A DNA stretch of 64,000 nt, taken from Falsiroseomonas ponticola (GTDB lineage: Bacteria; Pseudomonadota; Alphaproteobacteria; Acetobacterales; Acetobacteraceae). Position numbers and translations under genes: made by a program. Location: contig NZ_JAERQN010000001.1 in the NCBI RefSeq assembly GCF_016805305.1, positions 1,302,001 to 1,366,000 of the forward strand, given 5' to 3'. The stretch's first letter is position 1, and every line of letters starts with the position of its first letter. This document shows positions 28,686 to 38,284 of the stretch, one piece after another. A model generated the notes under the pieces. That model saw only the letters and a program-made list of their open reading frames with translations, was not told where the DNA came from and searched no databases.

Positions 28686-30274
28686 GCCACATAGCCTTCC
28701 GCACTGTCCTGCGCACGCGCTTCTGCGCTGCGTTCGCCGGGCGGGCCGAAGCCGCCGCCGCCGGGGGTCTCGAAGGTCAGCGTATCGCCGGGTTGCAGCA
28801 CGATGCGCGCCTTGGCGGCGACCTGCTGGCCGTTGAGAAGATCGCGCCCCGCGCGCCCGGCCTCCCCGCCCAGCAACCCGCGTGGCGGGTGCTGCACGCG
28901 TTCATGGCGGTAGGTGGCGGTGACAGGCCTCTCGCCGATGACGCGGAAGCCGAGGCGCTGGCCGAGACCGCCCCGCATCCGGCCATCGCCGCCGCTGCCC
29001 GGGATGAGCGACTTCTCCGTCACCAGCATCGGCACCGCATTCTCGAACTGCTCCACCGGCTGCGTCGCGACGTTGGAGGGGAAGGAGAGGCAGGAGGCGC
29101 CGTCATGGGACGACGCGGCGCCATGGCCGCCATTCATGAAGAACATGCGGACATAGCGCCGGCCATCGGGCTGCTCGCCGGTGAAATAGACGTTCCAGAG
29201 CGGGCTGCCGCATTCCGCCACCACGCGATCCGGAATCATCTTCGCCAGTGCCGCCAGAACCAGCATGGGCAGGTAGTGGCCCGTCAGGTGGCGGCCCCAG
29301 ACGGGGGCGGGGTGGCGGGGGTTCACGATGGAACCTTCAGGCGCGATCAGATGGATCGGCCGGAAGCTGCCATCGTTGTTCGGCGTCAGCGGATCGAAGG
29401 CGCATTTCACGGCGTAGTTGGAATAGGCGCGGGTGAAGTTCAGCGGCGAATTCACGGGGCGCGGGATCTGGGCGCCGGTACCGGTGAAGTCGAGCGTCAG
29501 CGCATCGCCCTTGATCGCCAGGCGCAGCTTGATCGTCACGGGATGTTCGAAGCCATCCGCGGTGACTTCGTCCGTCACCTCCCCATCCGGCACGGCGGCG
29601 ATGGCGTCGCGCATGGCGCGCTCCGAACGCCCGAAGATCTCGGCGGCGAGTTCGTCCACTGAGGAAATGCCTTCCTCCGCGAGGATGCGGAGCAGGCGGG
29701 GCTCAGCCTGGTCATACATCGCGAATTGCGCGCGGATGTCGCCCAGCACCTCCCCGGGCATGCGGCAATTGGCTTCGAGGAAGGCGATGACGTCCTCGTT
29801 CTCGACACCGCCCTTCAGGATGCGCGCCACGGGGATGGTGAGGCCTTCCTCCCAGGCGTCGCGCGCCTCCACGGAGGGGGCACCGCCGATGTCGGTGGCG
29901 TGGAAGATGCTGCCGATCCAGGCGGTGATGCGGCCGCCCGCGAAGACCGGCTTCACCATGGTGATGTCGTTGAGGTGGCCGGTGCCGAGATAGCCATCAT
30001 TGCTGATCAGCACGTCACCGGGCTGCAGCCGCGCGCGCGGGATGCGGGCGAGCATGGCGGCGAGGGTGCGCGGCATGGTGCCGACGAAGCTGGGGACGGA
30101 GCGCGAGGATTGCGCGAATTGCCGGCCCTCGCTGTCCATCAGCCCGACGGCCATGTCCCAGTTGTCGCGCACCACGGAGGAGAAGGAGGTGCGGACGAAG
30201 GTTTCCGCGGCCTCATCCATCAGCCCCGCGATGCGGGCCCAGGCATTGCCGAGGCGAAGGGCGGAGAGCGCCAT
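28682..30274 (-). CDS. hyuB: hydantoinase/oxoprolinase family subunit B
   Basis: 530 residues, the partner of HyuA. The start ALRLGNAWARIAGLMDEAAETFVRTSFS... leads to the conserved DNWDMAVGLMD, then GDVLISNDGYLGTGHLNDIT and the C-terminal GGGGFGPPGERS typical of HyuB. Transcribed upstream of hyuA and 1 bp downstream of the ThDP-enzyme stop, so three genes form one operon. HyuB carries part of the catalytic site for cyclic amide hydrolysis. Confidence 0.92.
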   Translation of the reverse strand: MALSALRLGNAWARIAGLMDEAAETFVRTSFSSVVRDNWDMAVGLMDSEGRQFAQSSRSVPSFVGTMPRTLAAMLARIPRARLQPGDVLISNDGYLGTGHLNDITMVKPVFAGGRITAWIGSIFHATDIGGAPSVEARDAWEEGLTIPVARILKGGVENEDVIAFLEANCRMPGEVLGDIRAQFAMYDQAEPRLLRILAEEGISSVDELAAEIFGRSERAMRDAIAAVPDGEVTDEVTADGFEHPVTIKLRLAIKGDALTLDFTGTGAQIPRPVNSPLNFTRAYSNYAVKCAFDPLTPNNDGSFRPIHLIAPEGSIVNPRHPAPVWGRHLTGHYLPMLVLAALAKMIPDRVVAECGSPLWNVYFTGEQPDGRRYVRMFFMNGGHGAASSHDGASCLSFPSNVATQPVEQFENAVPMLVTEKSLIPGSGGDGRMRGGLGQRLGFRVIGERPVTATYRHERVQHPPRGLLGGEAGRAGRDLLNGQQVAAKARIVLQPGDTLTFETPGGGGFGPPGERSAEARAQDSAEGYVA

Positions 30275-30275
30275 C

Positions 30276-31865
30276 TCAGCCCCGCATCGCCTGGAGCTGC
30301 GCGGGATAGCCGGCGGGGTTGACGGTGACGTCGATCAGCGAGGGGCCGTCATGCGCGAAGGCCTGGCGCAGCGCGGTCTCGTATTGCGCGGGGTCGTCGG
30401 CGCGCAGGCCCTTGACGCCGAAGCCCTCCGCCACGGCCGCGAAATCCGTGCGGGTGAAGCGCACGCCGGCCTGGGGAAGCTGGCGCTGCTGCTGCTTGAT
30501 GTCGATCAGCGACAGGGCGCTGTCGTTGAAGACGATGGTGACGAGCTTCGCGCCGAGCTGCGCGGCCGTGGCGAGTTCGCCCAGGCACATCATCAGCCCG
30601 CCATCGCCGGTGAAGGCGATGGCGCCACGCGCGGGGTCATGCAGCGCGGCGGCGAGGCCCGCGGGCAGCGCGAAGCCCATGGAGGCGAGGCCGTTCGAGA
30701 TCAGCAGGTCCCGCGGGTGCTCGCATTGCCAGAAGGCGGTGGCGGAGAACATGTGCGCGCCGGCATCGACGGCGACGCGCGGCGTGGCGCCGGCGGCCCG
30801 CGCTTCCTTCTGCGCGATGCGGACGATGTCGGGGGGCGAGACGCCGCCGCTGCCCTGCCATTCCAGCGCGGCCAGCGCCGCGTCGCGCAGCGCGGCGATT
30901 TCCGCCGGCGTCCAGCTGGAGGCGCGCGGCGCCAATGCCGCGATGCTGTCGGCCAGCTTGCCGTGCAGCGCGGCGGTCGGATCGGCGTAGCGGACGGGAT
31001 GCGGGCGCAGCGCGATGTCGAGGATCGGCGCGGTGTAGCGCCAGGGCTGCAGGATCAGCTCCACCGGGTCGAGCCCGGCCTGGATGATGAGGTCCGCCTG
31101 GCCGACGCAGGGCGCTTCCAGCGTGCCACCCGTGAAAATGCCGGCATGGAGCGGATGCGCGTCCGGCAGCACGCCCTTGGCCTTGTAGGTGACGAGGACG
31201 GGGCAACCCAGCGCCTCCGCGAAGCGCCGCAGCGCGGCGGCGTCGGTGGCGTTGGCGGCCTCCACGCCGACCAGCAGCACGGGGCGCCTGGCGGCGGCCA
31301 GGAGGCCGGCGGCATCGCCGACCGGGGGGTGGTGCGGCGCCATGGCCTGGAAGGCTTCCACGGGCTGCGCGGGGCGGCGCACGGCCTCTCCGGTCAGGTC
31401 CAGGTGCACGGCGCCGCGGGGGGCGGCCTCCGCCTGGTCCAGCAGGGCGATGATGCCGGCCATCGGCGCTTCCGCATCCGCACGGGCATAGCCCTTCACC
31501 ACGCCACCGGTCATGGCGCGCTGGTCGAAATACTGGTGCGTCACCCAGCTGGCCTGCTTCGGCGTGAAGCCATCGGCCAGCAGCAGCAGCGGCGCGCGTT
31601 CCAGCGTGGCGCAGGCCAGGCCGTTCACGGCGTTGCCGACGCCGGGGCCCTTGGTCGTCAGCACCACGCCGGGCGCGCCGGTCAGCTCCGCATCCGCCAT
31701 GGCGGCGATGGCGGCGTTGGATTCCTGGCGGGCGAGGATGAAGTCGATGCCGAAGCGGGGCGCGGCCTCGATCACGTCCAGCGAGGAGCCGCCGCCGGGC
31801 ACGCCCCAGATGCGCCGCGTGCCGCGCCGTGCGAGTTCGGCAAGCAAGGCTTCCGTCAAGGTCAT
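30276..31865 (-). CDS. thiamine-diphosphate-dependent enzyme (acetolactate synthase/decarboxylase-like)
   Basis: 529 residues with the three-domain ThDP fold. The activating glutamate is in ARQESNAAIA (Glu48), and the Mg-ThDP motif TGDGGLMMCLGELATA... ends in FNDSA about 30 residues later. It lacks the FAD-binding details of true acetolactate synthase that can be judged by eye; closest overall to the benzoylformate decarboxylase/ALS-like group acting on 2-oxoacids. It heads the operon with hyuB and hyuA. The ATG at 31865 gives the family start MTLTEALLAELARRG; upstream frame is unrelated. Confidence 0.85.
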   Translation of the reverse strand: MTLTEALLAELARRGTRRIWGVPGGGSSLDVIEAAPRFGIDFILARQESNAAIAAMADAELTGAPGVVLTTKGPGVGNAVNGLACATLERAPLLLLADGFTPKQASWVTHQYFDQRAMTGGVVKGYARADAEAPMAGIIALLDQAEAAPRGAVHLDLTGEAVRRPAQPVEAFQAMAPHHPPVGDAAGLLAAARRPVLLVGVEAANATDAAALRRFAEALGCPVLVTYKAKGVLPDAHPLHAGIFTGGTLEAPCVGQADLIIQAGLDPVELILQPWRYTAPILDIALRPHPVRYADPTAALHGKLADSIAALAPRASSWTPAEIAALRDAALAALEWQGSGGVSPPDIVRIAQKEARAAGATPRVAVDAGAHMFSATAFWQCEHPRDLLISNGLASMGFALPAGLAAALHDPARGAIAFTGDGGLMMCLGELATAAQLGAKLVTIVFNDSALSLIDIKQQQRQLPQAGVRFTRTDFAAVAEGFGVKGLRADDPAQYETALRQAFAHDGPSLIDVTVNPAGYPAQLQAMRG

Positions 31866-31989
31866 CGCCACGTTCCTTCCCCCGATCCTCCATTCCTCTG
31901 CCCCCGCGCGCGCGGCTTGCCAAGACGGGTGTCTTGCCAAAGGGGGGCGCGCACCCTCTGCTGCGCGGGATCGGCATGGGAGAGGCGTG

Positions 31990-32736
31990 ATGGCGAGTTT
32001 CGCGGGCAAGCGGGTGCTGGTGGCGGGCGGCAGCAGGGGCATCGGGCGATCGATCGCGCTGGGCTTCGCGCAGGCGGGCGCGGCGGTGTCCATCTGCGCG
32101 CGCGGCGCGGGGCCGCTGGAGGCGACGCGGGCGGAGATCGCGGCCTGCGGCGTGCCGGCGCATGCGGCCTCCGCCGATCTTGGCGTGCTGGCCGATGTCA
32201 CGGGCTGGGTGGAGGCCGCGGCGGGCGCGCTGGGCGGGATCGACGTGCTGGTGAACAATGCCAGCGGCTTCGGGTCTCGTGACACGGAGGAGGATTGGGC
32301 GCGCGGGCTCAACGTGGACGTCATGGCGACGGTGCGCGCCAGCCGCGCCGCGACGCCGTGGCTGAAGCAGTCCCGCGGCAGCATCGTGAACGTGACCTCG
32401 ATCTCGGGCTTCCGACCCTCCCTGCGCACGCCGGCCTATGCGGCGGTGAAGGCGCTGCTGGTGAACTACACGCAGAGCCAGGCAGCCGCCTTCGCGCCGG
32501 ATGGCGTGCGGGTGAATGCGGTGGCGCCGGGCTCCATCGAATTCCCGGGCGGGTCCTGGGAACAGCGGCGGGCGAGCGATCCCGCGCTGTACAACCGGAT
32601 CCTCGGCTCCATCCCCTTCGGCCGGCTCGGCACGCCGGAGGAGGTGGCGGAGGTCGCGCTGTTCCTGGCGAGCGATGCGGCGCGCTGGGTGACGGGGCAG
32701 ACCATCATCGTCGATGGCGGCCAGATGTTGTCGTGA
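31990..32736 (+). CDS. short-chain dehydrogenase/reductase
   Basis: 248 residues. NADP-type loop AGGSRGIG (12-19), NNASG, catalytic Ser in NVTSISG and Tyr-x-x-x-Lys in PAYAAVKAL. The C-terminus ends VTGQTIIVDGGQMLS, the usual SDR closing segment. Arg in ICARGAG after strand 2 suggests NADPH. Divergent from the ThDP enzyme (124-bp gap), so the two may share regulation and substrate. A GTG one codon upstream is an alternative start. Confidence 0.88.
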   Translation: MASFAGKRVLVAGGSRGIGRSIALGFAQAGAAVSICARGAGPLEATRAEIAACGVPAHAASADLGVLADVTGWVEAAAGALGGIDVLVNNASGFGSRDTEEDWARGLNVDVMATVRASRAATPWLKQSRGSIVNVTSISGFRPSLRTPAYAAVKALLVNYTQSQAAAFAPDGVRVNAVAPGSIEFPGGSWEQRRASDPALYNRILGSIPFGRLGTPEEVAEVALFLASDAARWVTGQTIIVDGGQMLS

Positions 32737-32826
32737 AACACGCGTGAAACGGAGGAAACGGCCGGCGACATGAAGGGGCGGGGGTGCGGGTCTAGAAGGG
32801 CCGCCCTTCAGTCAAGGACCTTCACC

Positions 32827-33237
32827 ATGCCCCGGCTTCCGCTGTTCTTCCTGATCGCCGCCGCCACCTGCCTGCTGGTGGGCGTGTGCCTTGGTGTCCT
32901 GATGGGCATCCAGCATGATTTCCACCTGGCGCCCGTGCATGCGCATCTCAACCTGCTGGGCTGGACGTCGCTGGCGCTGATGGGCCTGACCTTCCGGGCC
33001 TATCCGCAGCTGCACGCCAACCCGATGCCGGCGCTGGCGCAATTCGCGCTCTCCACCAGCAGCGCCTTCCTGTTCCCCTTCGGCATCTACCTCTCGATCG
33101 AGCAGCAGGCGCCGGCGCTGGCGATCGCGGCGGCGCTGGTCTGGCTGGCGGGGGCGGCGATGTTCCTGGTGCGGCTGGTGCTGCTGGCCGTCTCCCGATC
33201 GCCCCGCCGCTACCCCGCGCTGATGCCGGCGGAATGA
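32827..33237 (+). CDS. small membrane protein resembling heme-copper oxidase subunit I
   Basis: 136 residues, about four hydrophobic helices (6-28, 40-60, 70-92, 100-125). Helix 2 starts APVHAHLNLLGWTSLALMG, a motif like the heme-binding helix of cbb3/NorB subunit I, with His38 and His40. The remaining ligands of an oxidase are absent, so it cannot be a full terminal oxidase. It may bind heme b or be a reduced relic of that family; function unknown. The ATG at 32827 is chosen as it precedes the first helix directly. Confidence 0.7.
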   Translation: MPRLPLFFLIAAATCLLVGVCLGVLMGIQHDFHLAPVHAHLNLLGWTSLALMGLTFRAYPQLHANPMPALAQFALSTSSAFLFPFGIYLSIEQQAPALAIAAALVWLAGAAMFLVRLVLLAVSRSPRRYPALMPAE

Positions 33238-33320
33238 GGGGGTGACCGGGCGCTGACATCCGGCCCCTGATGTGGCGATATGGGGGGAGCGGCAGCACGG
33301 CCGAGACCCCCGAGGAAACC

Positions 33321-34868
33321 ATGATCGACCTTCACGCCAAGCGCCTGAACGGCCCCGTCATCCGCCTGCATCCCGATGACAACGTCGTCGTCGCCCGCAC
33401 GGAATGCGAACCCGGCACCTCCATCCCCGGGGAGAACCTGGTGACGCGGGACAAGGTGCCGGCGGGCTACAAGATCGCCACCCAGCACCTGCGGAAGGGC
33501 GACCCGGTGCTGAAGTACCAAGTCACCATCGGCTTCGCGGCGGATGACATCCCCGCCGGCACCATGCTGCACAACCACAATATCGAGTTCCGGGAATTCG
33601 ACCGCGACTACGCCATCGGCCGGGACTACCGCCCGGTGGCCATGGTGCCAGCAGAGCAGCGCAAGACTTTCGCGGGCATCGTGCGGCCGGACGGACGCGT
33701 CGGCACCCGCAACTACATCGCCATCGTCTCCTCCGTAAATTGTTCCGCGACCGTCAGCCACGCGGTGGCGGACTGGTTCACGCCGGAGCGCCTCGCCGAG
33801 TATCCGAATGTCGATGGCGTCGCCGCCTTCACCCATTCCACGGGCTGCGGCATGGAATTGTCCGGGGAGCCGATGCAGCTGCTGCGCCGGACGCTGGGCG
33901 GCTATATGCGCCACGCCAATGTCGCGGGCGTGGTCGTCATCGGCCTGGGGTGTGAGCGCAACCAGATCGCGGGGCTGCTGGCCGAGCAGGGCCTGGCGCC
34001 CGGGCCGCTGCTGCGGACGCTGGTGATGCAGGAGATCGGCGGCACGCGGAAGAGCATCGATGCGGGCATCGAGGCGGTGAAGGCGATGCTGCCGGAGGCG
34101 AACAAGGCCACGCGGAGCACGGTCTCCGCCGAGCATCTGACGGTCGGGCTGCAATGCGGCGGCTCCGACGGCTTCTCGTCCATCACCGCGAACCCGGCGC
34201 TCGGCAATGCGATGGATCTGCTGGTGCGCCATGGCGGGACCGCGATCCTGTCGGAGACGCCGGAGATCTATGGCGTCGAGCACACGCTGACGCGCCGCGC
34301 CGCGAGCCGGGAGGTCGGCGAGAAGCTGATCGAGCGCATCCGCTGGTGGAAGGATGTCTATACGCCGGGCCGCGACACGCAGATCAACGGCACGGTCAGC
34401 CCGGGCAACCAGACCGGCGGCCTCGCCAACATCTTCGAGAAGTCGCTGGGCGCCTCGATGAAGGGCGGCACGGGGCCGCTGATGGATGTGCTGCGCTATG
34501 CGGAGCCGGTGACGACGAAGGGCTTCGTCTTCATGGATACGCCGGGCTTCGATCCCGTCTCCGCCACCGGCCAGGTCGCGGGTGGCGCCAACATGATCGC
34601 CTTCACCACGGGGCGCGGCTCCATGTATGGCGCGAAGCCCGTGCCTTCCATCAAGCTCGCCACCAACACGCCCATGTTCCGCCGGCTGGAGGAGGACATG
34701 GACATCAATTGCGGCGAGATCCTGGATGGCACCGCCAGCATGGAGGAGATGGGGGAGCGCATCCTGGATCTGATGCTGCGCATCGCCTCGGGCGAGAAGA
34801 CGAAGAGCGAGGAACTCGGCGTCGGCAAGCACGAATTCGCGCCCTGGCAGATCGGCATCACGGGGTAG
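33321..34868 (+). CDS. altronate dehydratase (UxaA) family protein
   Basis: 515 residues combining the N-terminal SAF domain (about 10-95; VIRLHPDDNVVVARTECEPG) with the long UxaA/GarD catalytic domain (GYVRTNG-like start GRVGTRNYIAI, THSTGCGMELSG, VIGLGCERN, LQCGGSDGFSS, and GNQTGGLANI). These enzymes dehydrate sugar acids such as D-altronate or galactarate using a metal bound by conserved Cys/His. The exact sugar acid is not decided. It stands alone, followed by a hairpin terminator shared with a convergent amidase gene. Confidence 0.9.
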   Translation: MIDLHAKRLNGPVIRLHPDDNVVVARTECEPGTSIPGENLVTRDKVPAGYKIATQHLRKGDPVLKYQVTIGFAADDIPAGTMLHNHNIEFREFDRDYAIGRDYRPVAMVPAEQRKTFAGIVRPDGRVGTRNYIAIVSSVNCSATVSHAVADWFTPERLAEYPNVDGVAAFTHSTGCGMELSGEPMQLLRRTLGGYMRHANVAGVVVIGLGCERNQIAGLLAEQGLAPGPLLRTLVMQEIGGTRKSIDAGIEAVKAMLPEANKATRSTVSAEHLTVGLQCGGSDGFSSITANPALGNAMDLLVRHGGTAILSETPEIYGVEHTLTRRAASREVGEKLIERIRWWKDVYTPGRDTQINGTVSPGNQTGGLANIFEKSLGASMKGGTGPLMDVLRYAEPVTTKGFVFMDTPGFDPVSATGQVAGGANMIAFTTGRGSMYGAKPVPSIKLATNTPMFRRLEEDMDINCGEILDGTASMEEMGERILDLMLRIASGEKTKSEELGVGKHEFAPWQIGITG

Positions 34869-34877
34869 ATGCGGGGT

Positions 34878-34906
34878 CCGGGGGGCGCCACGCCCCCCGG
34901 CTTTGC
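34878..34906. terminator. convergent-gene hairpin terminator
   Basis: Perfect 10-bp stem 34878-34887 with 34891-34900, loop CCA, followed by CTTTGC on the plus strand. It separates the UxaA-family gene from the convergent amidase gene. Confidence 0.7.
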
Positions 34907-34911
34907 TGTCG

Positions 34912-36282
34912 TTACAGCGGCGGCCAGCGATCCGCCCAGGGATGCGCGGCCTCGTATTGCCGCGCCAGCGCCACCAGCAGCCAGTCCGCGCCATAGGGCC
35001 CGATGAGCTGGAAGCCGATGGGCAGCCCATCGGCGGAGGGGGCGCAGGGCACGTTCATGCCGGGCAGCCCGCCGGCGTTCACGATGCCGGTGAAGGCGCG
35101 GTTGTGCGGCGGGCCGAACTGGTCGGCGGGCCAGGGCAGGGCGCCGGCCGTCGGCGTCATCAGCACGTCCCAGTCCTGGAAGGCGATGGCGAATTGCGCC
35201 TGCACTTCCCGGAACGCCGCGAGCCCGTCGATGTAGTCGGCGGCGGTGAGGGTGGCGCCGCGATCGGCCATCTCCTCATAGATCGCGCCGATCTTTCCGC
35301 GCCATTCCTTGCCCCGCAGAAGCCAGGCGAGGCCGCCCTGCGTGAAGGTCGGCCAGTGCTTCTCGAACAGCGCGAGATCGACGGGAAGCCGGCCGGTGGT
35401 GACGCGGTGGCCGAGCGCGGCCATGTGCCGCGCGGCCTCCGCGCAGCTCTCCGCGACGGGGGCATCGACCTTCCAGTCGCCGAATTGCGGGATGTAGAGC
35501 ACGCGGAGGTTCTTCGGCGCCGGCGGCTCCTCATGCGGGCCGGGCACGCCGATGGAAAGGCGGTCCTCCGCCAGCGGGCCCTGGATGAGGGACAGCGTCG
35601 CGGCCAGGTCATCGACCGTGCGGGCGATGGGGCCGATCACCTCCGCATCGTCGAGGATGATGGGCAGGCCGTGGCGGCGCGCGACGCGGCCGGTGGAGGG
35701 CTTCAGCCCCACCAGGCCGTTGTGGCAGGCGGGACGGCGGATGGAGCCGCCGCCATCCGTGCCGAGCGTGACGGGCCCGAAGCCGGAGGCAACCGCCGCC
35801 GCGCCGCCGCCCGTGGAGGCGCCGGAGGTCAGCGCGGGGTTGTAGGGGTTGCGCGTGACGCCGAAGGCCTTGGTGTCGATGTTGCCGCGGCCGAGGGTGA
35901 ATTCGGAGACATTGGTCTTGCCGATCAGCACCGCGCCGGCGGCGCGCAGGCGGGCGACCGGCGTCTCGTCATGCTCGGGCACGTAGTCGAGATAGAGTTC
36001 GCTGCCCCAGGCGCAGCGCAGCCCGGCCTGGGTGATGTTGTCCTTGATGGAGACGGGCACGCCATCCAGTGCGCTGAGCGGCGTGCCCGCGGAGAAGCGC
36101 GCATCGGCGGCGGCCGCCGCTTCCTTGGCGCCGGCCTCGTCCAGCGTCGCGATGGCGTTGATGGTGGGGTTCGCCTGCGCGATGCGGGCGAGGATGGAGG
36201 CCAGCGCCTCGCTCGGCCGCAGCGTGCCGGCGCGGTAGCGCGCGGCGAGTTCGGTGGCGGAAAGGCGCCAGATATCCGTCAT
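34912..36282 (-). CDS. amidase (amidase-signature family)
   Basis: 456 residues. The Ser-cisSer-Lys triad is visible: Lys80 in VSIKDN, cis-Ser156 in SGASTGGG and nucleophile Ser180 in TDGGGSIRRPA. It hydrolyses C-N bonds of amides; without a GatC partner or GatA-specific features it is a stand-alone amidase, not the tRNA amidotransferase. No signal peptide. The second Ser of the usual GGSSGG is Thr here, a tolerated change. Substrate unknown. Confidence 0.9.
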   Translation of the reverse strand: MTDIWRLSATELAARYRAGTLRPSEALASILARIAQANPTINAIATLDEAGAKEAAAAADARFSAGTPLSALDGVPVSIKDNITQAGLRCAWGSELYLDYVPEHDETPVARLRAAGAVLIGKTNVSEFTLGRGNIDTKAFGVTRNPYNPALTSGASTGGGAAAVASGFGPVTLGTDGGGSIRRPACHNGLVGLKPSTGRVARRHGLPIILDDAEVIGPIARTVDDLAATLSLIQGPLAEDRLSIGVPGPHEEPPAPKNLRVLYIPQFGDWKVDAPVAESCAEAARHMAALGHRVTTGRLPVDLALFEKHWPTFTQGGLAWLLRGKEWRGKIGAIYEEMADRGATLTAADYIDGLAAFREVQAQFAIAFQDWDVLMTPTAGALPWPADQFGPPHNRAFTGIVNAGGLPGMNVPCAPSADGLPIGFQLIGPYGADWLLVALARQYEAAHPWADRWPPL

Positions 36283-36350
36283 GTCCTGCTTGTCCCTTGA
36301 CCTTTCGCGCCCGCGACCCGCTTGCTTCGCGCATCGAGGAGCGACAACCC

Positions 36351-36707
36351 ATGTCCTACGGCACGCGACCCCCGCCGCAAGCCCGTCCCTGGCCTTCTTC
36401 GCAAGGCCGGCCTTCCGACGACGCCATCGCGATGATGCGCTACGACGCGGCGAAGAAGTCGGTGCTGGTGGCCTATCTGCTGTGGTTCTTCCTCGGCTAT
36501 CTCGGCGCGCACCGCTTCTACCTCGGCCGCGTGGTGTCCGGCATCGTCATGCTGGTGATGTCGCTGCTGTCGGTGCTGCTCACCGTGGTGCTCATCGGCT
36601 TCCTCGGCCTGCTGGTGATCGGGCTGTGGTGGTTCATCGATGCCTTCCTCATTCCCGGCATGGCCGCCCGCTGCAACGGGCGGCTGATCGACCAGCTGCG
36701 CGGCTGA
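36351..36707 (+). CDS. TM2-domain membrane protein
   Basis: 118 residues: a Pro-rich cytoplasmic start, then a TM2 domain (about 38-105) with LLWFFLGYLGAHRFYLGR, a glycine/aromatic pattern diagnostic of the family, and the closing WWFIDAFLIPG. Two membrane helices are predicted. TM2 proteins are widespread and poorly characterised. The ATG at 36351 follows GAGGAG at 36336-36341, a good ribosome-binding site. Confidence 0.88.
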   Translation: MSYGTRPPPQARPWPSSQGRPSDDAIAMMRYDAAKKSVLVAYLLWFFLGYLGAHRFYLGRVVSGIVMLVMSLLSVLLTVVLIGFLGLLVIGLWWFIDAFLIPGMAARCNGRLIDQLRG

Positions 36708-36712
36708 ACCGC

Positions 36713-38284
36713 TCACGGTGCCGGGGTGAAGAAGCGCGCCAGCGTCCACTCATCCGCGCGCGGCGTATAGGTGATGCCGCCGCGCGTCGCCCAGATGTTG
36801 ACCTGGTAGAGGATCGGCACCAGCGCGTGGTCGGCCATCGCCATCTCGCTGGCCTGCTGCAGCAGCGCGGCGCGCGCGGCATCGTCCACCGTGCCCAGCG
36901 CCTGGTGGATGACGGCGTCGAGGGCGGGGTTGGAATAGCGGCCGCGATTGCCGACCCCCATGCCCCGGTCACGATCCACCGTGGCCAGCAGCGCGCGGAG
37001 CGGTGACGAGGCCTCCCCGGTATTGCTGCCCCAGCCCAGCAGCATGGCGGAATAGGCGTGGTTGGGCGGGCCGCCCTGCGACAGGATGGTGTTGAAGGGC
37101 AGCGCCTCCGCCCGCGTCTCGATCCCCGCGCGCTGCAGCATCTGCGCAACGGCCTGCAGGATCTTCTCGTCATTGGGGAAGCGGTCGTTGGGGCCGTGGA
37201 TGGTCAGGGCGAAGCCCTGCGGCAGGCCCGCTTCGCGCAGCAGGCGGCGCGCGGCCTCGAGGTCGAAGGCCTCCGGCACCAGGCGCGGGCTGGCGCCGAA
37301 GAAGCCCGGCGCCAGCAGGCCGCCGGCGGCGATGGCCTCGCCCTCCATCAGCCGGTCCACGATGGCGGGGCGGTTGATGGCGCGGGAGATGGCGGCGCGC
37401 ACGCGCGGGTCGCGCAGCGGATTCGGCATGGCGCCGCCGCCGCGCTGGGTGGCGTGCGGCGTCTGTTCGCGGAAGGTGTCGAAGGACAGGAACATCACGC
37501 GGTTGGAGGTGGCGCGGAACAGGCGGAGATCGGGGCGGCGCTTCAGCGCCTCCAGCTGCGTGATGGGCACGGCGTCCACCGCATCGACATCGCCGGCCAG
37601 CAGCGCGGCGGCGCGGGCGCTGTCATTCGGGATGATGCGCAAGGTCACGCGCTGCCAGGGCGCGCTGCCACCCCAGTAGCCGTCGTTGCGCGTCAGTGTC
37701 ACGCGGTCGCCTGGCACAAAGCCCTCGAAGCGGAAGGGGCCGGTGCCGACCACGGCGGTGCCGGCGCGGAAATCCGCCGTGGTGGCGGCTTCCAGCCGGC
37801 GCGGGATGATGTTGATGACGGAGAGGTCCGTCGGCAGCAGCGGCTGGGGCCCGCGGGTCGTGATGCGGAGCGTGCGGGCATCGACGACCTCCACGCCCGC
37901 GATGCCGCGCGTGAACTGCGTGAAGGGGCCGGGGCTGTTCGGCACGGCGGGCACGCGGCGGAGGCTGGCGGCGACGTCCCCCGCCTCCAGCGCCGATCCG
38001 TCATGGAAGGTGACGCCGGCGCGCAGCCGGAATTCCCAGACGGTTTCGGAGAGCGGGCGCCAGGATTCCGCCAGGCCCGGGATCAGCTGCTGCCGTTCAT
38101 CCTGGTGGACCAGCTTGTCGAAGACATGCGCGGCGATGGCGTTGTTCGGCACCAGGTTGTGGAAATGCGGGTCCACCGCGGTGGGGGTGGAGGCCAGCGC
38201 CAGCGTCAGCCCCTGGGCGCGCGGGGAGGCGGCGGGGATCGCCGCGGCCAGCAGCGCGAGGGCGAGGAGGAAGGGCCTGGACAT
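36713..38284 (-). CDS. ABC transporter substrate-binding protein, peptide/nickel type (family 5)
   Basis: 523 residues with signal MSRPFLLALALLAAAIPAASPRAQG. Family 5 features: HVFDKLVHQDERQQLIPGLAESW, TVWEFRLRAGVTFHDGSAL, and NAVPI-like segments near the hinge. It delivers peptides or similar ligands to an ABC importer, but no permease or ATPase gene is adjacent, so it is an orphan receptor or serves a distant system. It ends 6 bp from the convergent TM2 gene and is divergent from the next Bug gene. Confidence 0.9.
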   Translation of the reverse strand: MSRPFLLALALLAAAIPAASPRAQGLTLALASTPTAVDPHFHNLVPNNAIAAHVFDKLVHQDERQQLIPGLAESWRPLSETVWEFRLRAGVTFHDGSALEAGDVAASLRRVPAVPNSPGPFTQFTRGIAGVEVVDARTLRITTRGPQPLLPTDLSVINIIPRRLEAATTADFRAGTAVVGTGPFRFEGFVPGDRVTLTRNDGYWGGSAPWQRVTLRIIPNDSARAAALLAGDVDAVDAVPITQLEALKRRPDLRLFRATSNRVMFLSFDTFREQTPHATQRGGGAMPNPLRDPRVRAAISRAINRPAIVDRLMEGEAIAAGGLLAPGFFGASPRLVPEAFDLEAARRLLREAGLPQGFALTIHGPNDRFPNDEKILQAVAQMLQRAGIETRAEALPFNTILSQGGPPNHAYSAMLLGWGSNTGEASSPLRALLATVDRDRGMGVGNRGRYSNPALDAVIHQALGTVDDAARAALLQQASEMAMADHALVPILYQVNIWATRGGITYTPRADEWTLARFFTPAP

